Below, in pieces: positions 1 to 10,800 of a stretch of DNA of 64,000 nucleotides (position 1 is the first letter of the stretch; the number at the start of each line of letters is the position of its first letter). The notes under the pieces are model-generated. The model was not told the DNA's origin. It did not search any database and worked only from the letters and a program-made list of their open reading frames with translations. The DNA comes from Pseudomonas monteilii NBRC 103158 = DSM 14164 (GTDB lineage Bacteria; Pseudomonadota; Gammaproteobacteria; Pseudomonadales; Pseudomonadaceae): assembly GCF_000730605.1 (NCBI RefSeq), contig NZ_BBIS01000003.1:1-64000 (forward strand), given 5' to 3'. The translations under genes were made by a program, and so were the position numbers.

Positions 1-49
1 GCGCGGGCGGCGCTCGGTCGCACCAGCAACACAAAAATCACGTCGTACT

Positions 50-1234
50 CTAGCGTTCCCTCAGGGCCTCCCTGGCCCGGTTCAGTGGCTTGATCAGGTA
101 ATCCAGAATTGTCTTCTCCCCGGTGCGGATATCCACCGTGGCCACCATCCCCGGTACAATTGCAAAGTGCTTGCCGGCCTTGTTCTGCAAGCTGTCCTGC
201 TCGGTACGGATGAACACCCGGTAGTAGTAGATCTCGGGCTTCACTTCATCCTGCAAGGTGTCCGGCGAAATGCCCACCACCTTGCCATCCAGCCCGCCGT
301 ACACCGAATAGTCATAGGCACTGATCTTGACCTTGGCCGCCTGGTCCGGGTGAATGAAGGCAATGTCACGCGGGGCAATGCGGGTTTCGATCAGCAGGCG
401 TTCGTCCATCGGCACGATCTTCATCACCTGGCCCCCGGGCTGCACCACGCCACCCAGGGTGTTGACCTCGATGTCCTTGACGATGCCGCGTACTGGCGAA
501 CGCAAGGTCAGGCGGGTAAGCGAGTCGCTGCGCCCGCGCACCACTTCCGACAGGCTGTCGGCCTCGGCGCTGGCCTTGGCCAGTTCTTCCCGGGCCCGCA
601 CCAAGTAGTCGGAGCGGGCTTCGTTGGCTTTCAGTTCAAGCTCTGAACGCTGACGGTTAAGGCGGATCACTTCGACCCGGCTGGAAGCGCCCATCTTGGC
701 CAGGTTTTCGGTGATCTTCAGTTCGCTGCGCACCAGTTGCAGTGAGTCCTGGATGCCTGCCAGGGTTTGCTCCAGGCCGCGACGGCGGGTCTGGTACAGC
801 GCGGTTTCCGCGTCGATCAGCTCGGGCGAGTCGCGCAGGCTGTCGGGGAAGGTCAGCGGCTTGCCGGTCACCTCCGCCTGCAGGCGGGCCTGGCTAGCCT
901 TGGCGGCGCGGTACTTGGCTTCACTTTCGCCAACGCTGGAGGCGGTCTTGGTCGGGTCGAGCTGGGCCAGTACCTGGCCGCGCTCGACCAAGTCGCCCTC
1001 GGCCACGCTCATCTGCGCCACGATGCCACCCTCGAACGACTGGATCACCTGCTCCCGCGAACTGGGGATCACTTTGCCAGTGCCGGTGGATACCTCGGTT
1101 ACCTCGAACCAGGCGGCCCAGGCCAGGAACGCGGCCAGCATCAATGCACAAATCGTGATGATACGTCCGGCGCGGAATACCGCCTGGTCGTCCTGCCCAT
1201 CCAGGTAGGAGGCCGGGAGTTCATGGTTGCTCAT
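50..1234 (-). CDS. lapJ: HlyD-family membrane fusion protein of the LapF type I secretion system
   Basis: This is the periplasmic adaptor that should bridge the inner-membrane ABC exporter and the outer-membrane TolC-like channel. The 394-residue product has a short cytoplasmic N-terminus, one membrane segment at about residues 24-42, a lipoyl/barrel-sandwich half just after it (GTGKVIPSSREQVIQSFEGG lies at about 51-70), a long charged region likely to form a coiled-coil hairpin at about 105-220, and the C-terminal barrel half. Length and layout match HlyD/LapC adaptors. Its ATG overlaps the stop of the ABC transporter gene in an ATGA, so the two are translationally coupled. The lapHIJ naming follows the P. 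putida lapF locus as I recall it; assignment of letters is by position. Bases 1-49 downstream show no feature I can support. Confidence 0.9.
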   Translation of the reverse strand: MSNHELPASYLDGQDDQAVFRAGRIITICALMLAAFLAWAAWFEVTEVSTGTGKVIPSSREQVIQSFEGGIVAQMSVAEGDLVERGQVLAQLDPTKTASSVGESEAKYRAAKASQARLQAEVTGKPLTFPDSLRDSPELIDAETALYQTRRRGLEQTLAGIQDSLQLVRSELKITENLAKMGASSRVEVIRLNRQRSELELKANEARSDYLVRAREELAKASAEADSLSEVVRGRSDSLTRLTLRSPVRGIVKDIEVNTLGGVVQPGGQVMKIVPMDERLLIETRIAPRDIAFIHPDQAAKVKISAYDYSVYGGLDGKVVGISPDTLQDEVKPEIYYYRVFIRTEQDSLQNKAGKHFAIVPGMVATVDIRTGEKTILDYLIKPLNRAREALRER

Positions 1235-3399
1235 GCCTGGGCTCCTTGCAGTTTGGCCAGCGCGGCATCGCGCGTGTCGTCGATGACAATGCGTCCGCCG
1301 TCGAGCACGAGGATGCGGTCGACCCGTTGCAGCACGCTCAGGCGGTGCGTGGCGATCACCAGGGTGCGGCCCTGGCAGAAGCGTTCGAGGTTATCCAGCA
1401 GCTTGCGCTCGGTCATGTCGTCCAGCGAGGCGGTGGGTTCGTCCAGCAGCAAAACCTGTGGCTGGCGCACCAGCAGGCGCGACAGCACCAGGGCCTGGCG
1501 CTGGCCGCCCGACAAACCCAGGCCACCTTCCAGAATCAGGTGGTCCATGCCCTTGGGCAGGCGGCGCACGAAGTCCAGTGCGCCGGTGGCCGCCAGCGCG
1601 GCCACCAGTTCCTGGTCGCTGGCCTGGCCGGCACCGAGGGTGAGGTTTTCCCGCAGCGTGCCGTGGAACAGGCGCGCGTATTGCGGCAGTAGACCCACGT
1701 CACGGCGCAGGTCGGCGGGGTCGAGGTGGGCCAGCGCGATGCCGTCCAGGCTGACGTCGCCTTGCACCAGGTCCATGGCCCCGCCCAGGGCTTGCAGCAG
1801 GGTCGACTTGCCGGCGCCATTGCGCCCTAGCACGGCAATGCGCTCGCCCGGTTGAATGTCCAGTTGGCCGATATTCAGTACCGGCGGCGATTCTTCGCTG
1901 TAGCGGAAGTTGGCCTGGCGCAGGCGATACTCGCCACGAATGGCTGGCAAGTGTACGCGGGCCTCACCTTCGGGGTGGTCGACCGGCGACTGCATCAGCT
2001 TGTCCAGCCCTTGCAGGGCCACCTTGGCCTGCTGCCAGCGGGTCAGTACATGGGTCAGTTGCGCCAGCGGTGCCATCATCCGCGACGACAGCATCGACGC
2101 TGCCACCAGGCTACTGGTGGTGAGGTCGCCGGCGATCACCATGGGCGCGCCGATCACGATGACCACGGCAAACACGGCGCCCTGAACGTTCTGCGTCCAG
2201 GTCACCAGGCCATTGGTGAGGGTGCGCAGGCGCAGGTTGGTGTGGGCACAGGCCGCGTTGTACTGGTTCCATTGCCGCTCGAAGCGCGCTTCGGCTTGCA
2301 GTGCCTTGATTTCGTCCAGGCCCTGGATGCTTTCCACCAGCATGGCGTTGCGCAGCGCTGACTCGCGCATGGAGGCGTTGGCCAGCCGCGCCAGGCGCCG
2401 CTGTGCCAGCACCCCGGGCACTACCATGGCCAGCAGTGCGACCAGCGGGATGAACACCAGCACGCCGCCGATCAGCCAGAACACCAGCAGGAACAGCAGG
2501 AAGAATGGCAGGTCGGCCAATACCGTGGCCGTGCTGGAGGTGATGAGGTCGCGGATCGATTCCAGCTCGCGCAGTTGCGAGATGAACGACCCGGTGGACT
2601 TCGGCCTCACCGAGTTGCGCAGGCGCAAGGCATGCCCGTAGACCAGGTCGCTCACCCGCAGGTCGGCGCGCTTGCCGAGCAGGTCGGTTACCTTTAGCCG
2701 CAGCAGGCGCATGCTGAAGTCGAACACCAGCGCCAGCACCACGCCGCCAAACAGCACGTACAGGGTGGGCAGCGATTCGGCCGGGATTACCCGGTCATAC
2801 ACCTGCATCGAGAACAGCACCCCCGCAAGGGCCAGGATGTTAGCCACCAGTGAGGCGACCATCACTTGCCCATACGGGCGCAGGTCGCGCAGCACGATGC
2901 GGGCGAACCAGTGGCGGTCGTAGGGCGCGGTGTAGTCGTCGGTGCGCACGTCGCGCAGCGGCCGTGCCGGGCGCAGCAGGGCGACGCGGTTGATGCGGCC
3001 TTTGAGGCTGTCACGCGGCAGGCGTGAGGTCAGGCCCTGGTCGCCGGCAAATACCACCGCCAGGTCGTCTTCTTCAGTGACTGACTCGACCACGGCCAAC
3101 TGGCCGTCATCCAGCTCCAGCACCAACGGGGTGCGCCACTGCCGCAAGCCCTTGGCATCGAAGCGCACGAAGCGCAGGGCCAGCCCAGCCTGGCGCGCCA
3201 TGTGGCGGAGGATTTCGTCCAGCGGGCGGGCGTCCTCGACGGCGGCCAGGCGGATGCGTTGTGGCGACACGTCCAGGCGGTAGTGATGCGCTACTTGCAG
3301 CATCACCTCCAGCCATGGCCCAAGGTCTGGTCGGTGAGCCGCTTCGGGCGCAGCAGCGGGCGCCTGGTTGGGCAGGGTTACATTGATGGAATCGGTCAT
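1231..3399 (-). CDS. lapI: Type I secretion ABC transporter (ATPase/permease) for LapF
   Basis: The product (722 residues) energises export of the adhesin across both membranes. The order of domains is an N-terminal C39-peptidase-like domain (about 25-150) with no catalytic cysteine visible, so probably a substrate-docking domain as in LapB/HlyB; a six-helix membrane domain (about 175-450); and a C-terminal nucleotide-binding domain. The last shows Walker A GRNGAGKST (about 523-531), signature LSGGQRQ (about 627), Walker B VLLLDEP (about 648) and the H-loop ATHR (about 681). It overlaps lapH upstream and lapJ downstream by 4 bp each (ATGA), giving a tight exporter operon directly after lapF. 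LapB-type exporters are the closest family; the substrate is inferred from neighbourhood. Confidence 0.93.
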   Translation of the reverse strand: MTDSINVTLPNQAPAAAPEAAHRPDLGPWLEVMLQVAHHYRLDVSPQRIRLAAVEDARPLDEILRHMARQAGLALRFVRFDAKGLRQWRTPLVLELDDGQLAVVESVTEEDDLAVVFAGDQGLTSRLPRDSLKGRINRVALLRPARPLRDVRTDDYTAPYDRHWFARIVLRDLRPYGQVMVASLVANILALAGVLFSMQVYDRVIPAESLPTLYVLFGGVVLALVFDFSMRLLRLKVTDLLGKRADLRVSDLVYGHALRLRNSVRPKSTGSFISQLRELESIRDLITSSTATVLADLPFFLLFLLVFWLIGGVLVFIPLVALLAMVVPGVLAQRRLARLANASMRESALRNAMLVESIQGLDEIKALQAEARFERQWNQYNAACAHTNLRLRTLTNGLVTWTQNVQGAVFAVVIVIGAPMVIAGDLTTSSLVAASMLSSRMMAPLAQLTHVLTRWQQAKVALQGLDKLMQSPVDHPEGEARVHLPAIRGEYRLRQANFRYSEESPPVLNIGQLDIQPGERIAVLGRNGAGKSTLLQALGGAMDLVQGDVSLDGIALAHLDPADLRRDVGLLPQYARLFHGTLRENLTLGAGQASDQELVAALAATGALDFVRRLPKGMDHLILEGGLGLSGGQRQALVLSRLLVRQPQVLLLDEPTASLDDMTERKLLDNLERFCQGRTLVIATHRLSVLQRVDRILVLDGGRIVIDDTRDAALAKLQGAQA

Positions 3400-4832
3400 G
3401 GCTGGATCTCCACCCCTTGCAGGTTGCGCCCCTCAAGGCCAAAGGCCGTGCGCAGGGCGCCGGTGTTGTACAGGCAGTCGACATCCAGGCGCAGCAGGTC
3501 GGAGCGGGTGCCGGCGAGTTCGAAGCGTGACTGGTAGATCTCCTGCTCGGCGTTGAGCAGGTCGAGCAGGGGCCGCGTGCCCAGGTCCAGGTACTGTCGG
3601 CCGTACAGCATGCGCGCTTCCTGGATGCTCGCCTGGCGCGCCTCCAGCGACGTCAGCCGCCGGCCCAGCCCGGAGGTTTGCGCCATGGCCTCGGCCAGGC
3701 CGCGACGGGCCTGCAGGCGTGCCGCATCCTCGGCGGAGTCGGCGGCGGTCAGCGCGTGGCCGGCAGCGCGGGTGCGGGCGCTGATGGCGCCGCCCTGGTA
3801 GATGGGCACCTCGACGTTCAGGTAGATGCCGGCCTGGGTGCGGTCCAGGCGCGCGTTGTCGCGGTTGTAGTCGTCGTCCAGGTAGTGGTTGACCTGGGGT
3901 TGCAACGACAGGGTCGGGTAGGCCTCGGCCTTGGCCTGGGCGAGTTCGGCCTGGCCTTGGGCGCGCTGTGCCAGGGCCATCAGCACGGCGGGCAGGCGGT
4001 CATCGCCCTGCGAGGGCCGCTTGCAGGCCTGGTTCAGCTCGGGCGGTGCCTGCTCGGTCAGCGCTGGTGGGGTAACGCGCCCCATCAGCGCCGCCAGGGT
4101 GGAACGCCAGCGTTCATACTGCGACTGGTATTCCTCCAGCGTGGCGCGTGCGCTTTCCACGCGGGACTCGGCTTGCACCACGTCGGAGCGGGTGCTGGCG
4201 CCCATGTCGCTGCGCTGACGGGCCATGCCGGCAATGTCGCCGACCCCGCGAATCTGGTCGCGGGCGATGGTCATCAGTTGTTCGTAGCGGCGGGTTTCGA
4301 TCCAGGCGTAGGCCGTGTCGCGGGCCAGCTCGTCGACCACCAGCAGGATGTTGGCCTGGGCGCGGGCGGCGGCGGCCTGGGCCGCGCTGACGGCACTGTC
4401 GACCTTGCCGAAGTCGTAGAGCATCTGCTTGAGCGACAGGTTCAGTGCCTGGCTGTTGCGGTCACCGCCGTAACCGGTGTCATAACCGGTGCGGATACCG
4501 CCGGAAATCTGCGGGTAATACCCCGCACGGGCGACGTTGATGCCTTCACCCTGCTTGTACAGGTTGCCGATGGCCTCGGCGATGCTGGGGTGCCATTGCG
4601 CGGCTTGCAGCACTGCGTCGGTCAGCCCCAGGCGCTCGCCACTGGCCACCGGGGCCATGCCGATAGCGGGGCGGGCGGGCACCGCTTCGGGCGCATCGCG
4701 TAGCAGCGATGGCCCGATCTGGCGCAGTTGTGGGTCGATGTCGTCGGCTGCCTGGGCGGCCGGGTGGAAGTTCAGCACCAGGAGCCCGAAGGCGCCCAGC
4801 AACAGCGGTGACAGCGGACTGCTTCGCTTCAC
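3396..4832 (-). CDS. lapH: TolC-family outer-membrane channel of the LapF secretion system
   Basis: This 478-residue protein carries a Sec signal peptide (residues 1-28, ending AQA) and two outer-membrane efflux protein repeats with the coiled-coil-rich composition of TolC/LapE. It should form the trimeric outer-membrane exit duct. The start is GTG at 4832: an ATG two bases further upstream reads straight into a stop, and AAGGGA stands at the right distance before the GTG. It lies 63 bp after the lapF stop, with a perfect 9-bp hairpin in the gap. Exporter genes and adhesin are thus co-directional and probably co-transcribed at least in part. Confidence 0.92.
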   Translation of the reverse strand: MKRSSPLSPLLLGAFGLLVLNFHPAAQAADDIDPQLRQIGPSLLRDAPEAVPARPAIGMAPVASGERLGLTDAVLQAAQWHPSIAEAIGNLYKQGEGINVARAGYYPQISGGIRTGYDTGYGGDRNSQALNLSLKQMLYDFGKVDSAVSAAQAAAARAQANILLVVDELARDTAYAWIETRRYEQLMTIARDQIRGVGDIAGMARQRSDMGASTRSDVVQAESRVESARATLEEYQSQYERWRSTLAALMGRVTPPALTEQAPPELNQACKRPSQGDDRLPAVLMALAQRAQGQAELAQAKAEAYPTLSLQPQVNHYLDDDYNRDNARLDRTQAGIYLNVEVPIYQGGAISARTRAAGHALTAADSAEDAARLQARRGLAEAMAQTSGLGRRLTSLEARQASIQEARMLYGRQYLDLGTRPLLDLLNAEQEIYQSRFELAGTRSDLLRLDVDCLYNTGALRTAFGLEGRNLQGVEIQP

Positions 4833-4860
4833 ATAGTTCCCTTACTGCTGGTCGTCCATG

Positions 4861-4882
4861 CCGCCGGGCGCGTGCCCGGCGG
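4861..4882 (-). terminator. Hairpin between lapF and lapH, possible attenuator
   Basis: CCGCCGGGC at 4861-4869 pairs perfectly with GCCCGGCGG at 4874-4882 around a 4-nt loop. No T-run follows on the minus strand, so it is not a standard intrinsic terminator. It could attenuate transcription into the exporter genes or protect an mRNA end. Confidence 0.4.
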
Positions 4883-4895
4883 GTTTGCAGCGGCC

Positions 4896-7800
4896 TCAGA
4901 CCACATGGATACCGTTCTGCACCCACAGGTGATGGCTCGGATCCTCCTGGGCCGTATATTGGTTATAGTCGATGCCGTCGGCAGTCTGGGTGCCAGCCAG
5001 CGTCCAGTTGTCTGTCATGTGAACCGTGTCTTTGTCGTCCCCCTTGATGATCAGTGTGTCGTTGCCGATTTCGGTGATGGCCACCACGTCTGCCAGGTTG
5101 AGGGTAAGAGCCACCGCGCTGGTGTCGTTGAGGTCGATGACTTCGATGTCATGCACCCGATCGGCCAGGTTGCCCAGGTCGATGCTGGCATCGCCGCCGC
5201 CCCACAGCAGGGTGTCGGTCCCTGTGCCGCCCTCGACGCTGGCGAAGTTCTGGTCAACCACCACCAGGGTGTCGTCCCCTGCGCCACCCTGCAGGGTGAT
5301 ATGGCCACCCTGGCTGCCATCGAGGTGGTCATTGCCGTCGGTGCCGGCGATCACCTCTGTGGAAGCCGATGCGGCCACACTGGCCAGTGCTACCCCTTCG
5401 TCACCGGTATCGGAGAGCAGCGACATCGTGCTGGTGAGACCAGCGGCGTTGTCCAGGTTGATGGTGAGCGTTGCGGTGTCGGTGGTGCCGTTGGGGTGGG
5501 TCAGCTCGTAGGTGAAGGTGTCTTGCTGGCCGACGGCTGTCGACGTGAGCCCTGAGTTGAGGGTGTAGGTGTAGCTGCCGTCGGCATGCACCAGCAGCGT
5601 GCCGTAGGTGCCCGCCACGCTCACCCCGTTATAGCCCGGGATGGTGTAGGTGTTGGCCGCCGTCAGCACGCTCAGCACGGTCAAGGCCGAACCCACGGTG
5701 TCATCCGCGAGCAGGTTGCCGGTTGCCGTGGTCGCGCTGCTGACCACGAACTCGGTGAGGTGCGTGGTGGTGGCGTTCACGCTGGTGGTGATGGAACTGA
5801 GCAAGCCGATGCCGCCCGCTGTAACGCGTATGTGGTAGGTACCCGTCCCCTGGTTCTGGAAGGTATAAGCCGCACCGCCCCCCAGCAGGCTGACCAATGA
5901 GCTGCCAGGCACCGACTGCACCAGCACATACTGGCCGGTGGCCGGATTGAGCTTGAGCAACTCGATGGTGGTGCCGTTGAGCAGGCTCAACAGGTTGGTG
6001 GAGTTGACCACCACTTGCAGGTTGGCCGTGGTATCGGCGGCAACCGCGGTGGTGTAGGTGGCCTGGCGCGTGCCAATTACCGGCAGGCTCAGCGTGCCCA
6101 GCGAGCTGCTGCTGGTGTCTACACGGTTGACCAGGGTCAAGTGGCTGAAGCCGACGTCGTTGACGGCATCCACCACCGTGGCCGGCGCACCGTAGTTGAT
6201 GTCGCTCCACACCTCCGTGGCCTGCGGGCTGTCGATACGCACATACAGGTTGGCGGAATCGGACAGACCGTTCGCATGCACCAGCTGGTAGCTGAACACA
6301 TCGACCTTGCCGACACTGCTCGGGCTGCCGTTTGGCGTGTAGGTGTAGCTGCCGTCCGCGCGGATCACCAGGGTGCCGTACAGGCCTTGTACCGTGGTGG
6401 CGCTGCCGGCCGCGACATAACTGCCGTCCTTGAACACCTGGAGCACGGCGGCGCTGTCCGGGCCATGTGCATCGACAGTGCCATCGGTGCCCACATCGGT
6501 GATGACGTTGCCGGTGGTGGCGGTGCCTGTCCCGGTGAACTCGGTCAGGCTGGTGGCTGTGATGTCCAGCGAAGTGGTCACGTTGGTGATCAGGCCAATA
6601 CCGCCACTGCCCACGGTCAGGCGGTAGTCACCGGCTTGCAGGGTACCGATATCGACCTGCAGGCCGAGTGGTAGCACGATCAGGTCGAGCAGGCCCTGGG
6701 TGTTGCCGGTGGCAAGCGTCACCCAGGCGCCCGTAGCGTCTTTCACTTGCAGGGTGAACGTGGAGTTGTTGAGCAGCGCCAGTACGCTGTTGGTAGTCAG
6801 TGTGAGGATCGGGTCGGCCGTGGTGCCGGCCGCTACGGTCCAGGTGTAGGTCTTGGTGAAGCCCGACAGCAGGGTGGTGAAGCTGTCGGTGTAGGTCTTG
6901 GTTGCAGTGACCGGTACCAGGCTGACCGTTGCCGTTGCCAGGTTGTCGCTGGCGATGACCGGGGCGTTGGCATCCACATCGGGCGCGGTGATGGTGACGT
7001 TGCCCGACACGTTGCCACGCGGGTCGGTGAGGCCGACCGAAAGGACCTGGCCGTTGTCCTGAGGTGGGCTCAGGGTCACGGTGAAGCTGCCGTTCGGTTG
7101 TACGGTCGCGGTTTGCAGCACGGTACCGCTGGCGCTGCGCACAGTGACGGTGGCGCCTGCTTCGCCGGTGCCGGTGAGGGTACTGCCGTCGGCACTGATC
7201 TGCAGGTTTCCGGCCACTGCAGGCGGGGTCAGGTCCGGTGCAGTCAGGGCGGTGCCGGTAGACACGTTGCCGGCACTGTCGGTGAGGGTGACGCTGAGCG
7301 CCTGGTTGTCGATTTGAGCGGCAGCCAAGCTGACTACGAACAGGCCGTTGGTGCCCACCGTTGCGGTGCCCAGGACGGTGCCAGCATTGTTGCGCACGGT
7401 GACGGTGCTGCCGACCTGGCCAGAGCCGCTGACCAAGGTGCCGTTGGCGTTGATGACCGCCACCGGGGCTGCGGGCGGCGTCGTGTCCGGTGCGGTCAAA
7501 CTGGTGCTGGCGGACAGGTTGCCGGCTGCATCGGTCTGGCGCACTACCAGCAATTGCCCGTCGTTCTGTGGCGAGGTCAGGGTGATGCTGAAGGTGCCGT
7601 TGGCTTGCACCACGCCGGTACCCACCTGGCCATTCGGGCCTTGCACGGTGACGGTAGCGCCTGCTTCGCCGTTACCGGTCAGTACCGTGCCTGTGCCGTT
7701 GATGGCCACGTTGGTCGGCACGGCTGGCGGCTGGACATCGACTGCCGTGTAGCTGGTGCTGCCAGACGCGTTGCCTGCGGCGTCGGTCTGGCTCACACCC

Positions 7801-10800
7801 AGTACCTGGCCGTTGAGCTGCGCCGCGTTGAGGTTGACGGTGAACACGCCACCGCCATTCACCAACGCCGTTCCAAGCACGTTGTTGCTGGCATCACGCA
7901 CGGTCACCGTGGCACCGGCCTCACCGGTACCGGTAAGCACCAGGCCATTGGCCGACAGGCTGGTAACCACCGGGTTGGCCGGTGGGGTGATGTCGGCCGC
8001 TTGCAGGAAGACCGGCTGCGATTCGCCGCCCAGCAGGGAGACTGCCGTCACCGAGATGTGCTGGCCGTTGAGTTGAGCCGCGTTCAGCGTGATGCTGAAG
8101 CTACCCGTTCCGATGTTGGCGGAGCCTGAACCGATCAGGTTGCCGGCAGCATCGTAGACGCGAATGCTTGCACCGGCTGCGGCCGTACCGGTCAAGGTCA
8201 GGCCGTCGCTGCCCAGTATCGCATTGGTTGGTGGTTCGGGTGGCGGCACCAGAGGGGTGGTGTACGTCACGGCGCCAGAGGTATTGGTACCGTCGGACTG
8301 GCTCACGGAGAGGAGTGCGGCTGAGCCCGGCGTCGGCGAAAGGTTTATCTGGAAGTTGCCAGCGGCGTCCACCAGACCGGTCCCTATCACGGTGCCGGTG
8401 GGGCCACCGATTCTGACGGTGACCGTGGCATTGGCTTCGCCCCTGCCGGTCAACGAGCTATAGGTATTGTCGATCGCCAGGTTGGTCACCACGGCGGGTG
8501 GCGAGGTGTCGTTGGTCTGGTAGCTGGCGGGTATCGAGGCATTGCCGGCAGCATCCGTGGACACCACGGTCAGCAGTTGGCCGTTGTTCTGAGCCGGGTT
8601 GATGGCAACGGTGAACTCGCCATTGCCACCCACCACCACCGTACCCACGAGGCTGTTGTCAGGGCCACGAACAGTGATGGTGGAGCCGGCTTCCGCCGTA
8701 CCGGTCATCGACGTGCCTGCCGGGTTGAGCAGCAGGTTGCCTGGCTGCACCGGCGCTGTCAGGTCTGGCGCGGTTACCTGCAAGGGCGCCGACGGGTTGC
8801 CGGTGGCGTCCTGGGCGATCACCGTCAGTACCTGGCCATTGATTTGCGGGTTGTTCAGGTCGAGCACAAAGGTGCCGTCCGGGTCGACTGTCACCTGGCC
8901 CAGCAGGTCGCCGTTGTTGTTGACCACGGTGACGCGGGTGCCGGCTTCGGCGGTACCGATCAGTTGGGTGCCGCTGTCGTTGAGGCTGGCGATCACGGTG
9001 GCCGGCGGGGTGATGTCCAGCGCCGTGACCGTGCTGACCGTCGATACGTTGCCGCTGCTGTCGGTCAGGGTGACCTGCAGCAGTTGGCCATTCAGTTGCG
9101 GGGTATCCAGCTCGACCACGAAGGTGCCATTGGCAGCCACCACGGCAGTGCCGATCTGTGTGGTGCCGACATACACGCGCACGGTAGCGTCCGCTTCGCC
9201 GACACCGCCCAGTTCATCGCCTGCCACACTGAGCTGCAGCCCGGTTGCGGCGGCGGGGGGCGTATAGTCCGGTGCTTGAACGGTGACCGGCAAGCTGATG
9301 TTGCCGGGTGGGTCGGCCTGCTGCACCGACAGCACCTGGTGATTGATTTGCGCGGGCGACAGCTCGACGCGGAAGGTGCCGTCTGCCAGTACTGTGCCGG
9401 TACCCAGCACGGTGCCGGCGGCATTGCTGACAGTGACCGTCGCGCCTGCTTCGCCCAGGCCGCTGACCACACTGCCGTCGGCGTTGATCACCACGGCGGT
9501 AAGGGGAGCTGGCGGTGTGAAGTCCGGGGTTTGCAGGGTGGCCACGGCCGACACGTTGCCGGTGGCATCGGCCTGGGTGAAGCTGAGCAGTTCGGCGTTG
9601 CCCAACGCCGGGCTGAGGGTGATGGTGAAGTAGCCGCTGGCATCGACGGTGGCGCTGCCGATTGGCTGGCCTGCCGGGTTGGTGACGGTGACCAGCGCGC
9701 CCACTTCGCCGCGGCCGGTGATGGTCACGCCATCGCTGGATATTGCCAGCGCGGTGGGTGCTGCGGGTGCCGTGGTGTCCGGTGCAGTGATGGCACTGGC
9801 GGCGGACTGGTTGCCGGCGGCATCGGTCAGCACCACCTGCACCTGTTGGCCGTTGGCCTGAGGCGAGGCGAGGTTGACCTGGAAGGTGCCGTCGGCGCGT
9901 ACCGTTGCGTTGCCCAGCACCGTGCCGTCGGCGGCCAGCACGCGAACAGCAGCCCCCGTTTCACCGGTACCGTTGAGCAGGCTGCCACCGCCATCGAAGG
10001 CCAGGTTGCCAGCCGCATCCGGCGCCACGCGGTCCGGGGCGGTCAGGCTGACGCTGTTGGACTCGTTGCCGGCCACATCGGACTGGCTGGCGCTGAGCTG
10101 TTCACCGTTGATCTGCGCGGCGCTGAGGTTGACGCTGAAGTTGCCGCTGGCATCGACCACGGCGGTGCCCAGGTCGATCCCCCCTTCGCCGATCACGGTG
10201 ACGGTGGCACCTGGCTCACCGCGCCCAGTGAGTATCAGGCCGTCGTTGGACAGCACCAGGTTGGTCAGTGGTTGCGGTGCCGTGGTGTCCGGTGCCTGCA
10301 GGGTCGCCGGCAGCGAGACTGCGCCGTCGCTGCCGGTGGCGCTTACCTCCAACCGTTCGCCGTTGGCCTGGGCGCTGCTGAGGTTGACGGTGAAGGTACC
10401 GTCGTTGGCTACCGGGCTGCTGCCCAGCAATACGCCGTTGGGGCCATACACCTTGACCGTGCTGCCCACCGTCGCGGTACCGGTCACCGACAGGCCGTCG
10501 GCGGCCAGTACCAGGTTGTCCGGTGTCGCCGGTGCCAGAAGGCCCGGCGCGGTGACGTTTTGTGCAGGGGAGACGTTCTGTGCGGCGTCGGCCTGGACCA
10601 CGCTCAGGCTTTCACCGGTGATCGCGGCTGGCGACAGGGTGACGCTGAAGTGGCCGTCGGCGCCGACCGTGGCGGTGCCCAGCACGGTGTTGTCGGGTGC
10701 CCGTACGGTGACGGTCGCACCGGCTTCGCCATTGCCTGTCAGGGTGGTGCCACTGGCAGACACCGCCAGGTTGGTAACGGCCGCTGGCGGTGTGGTATCG

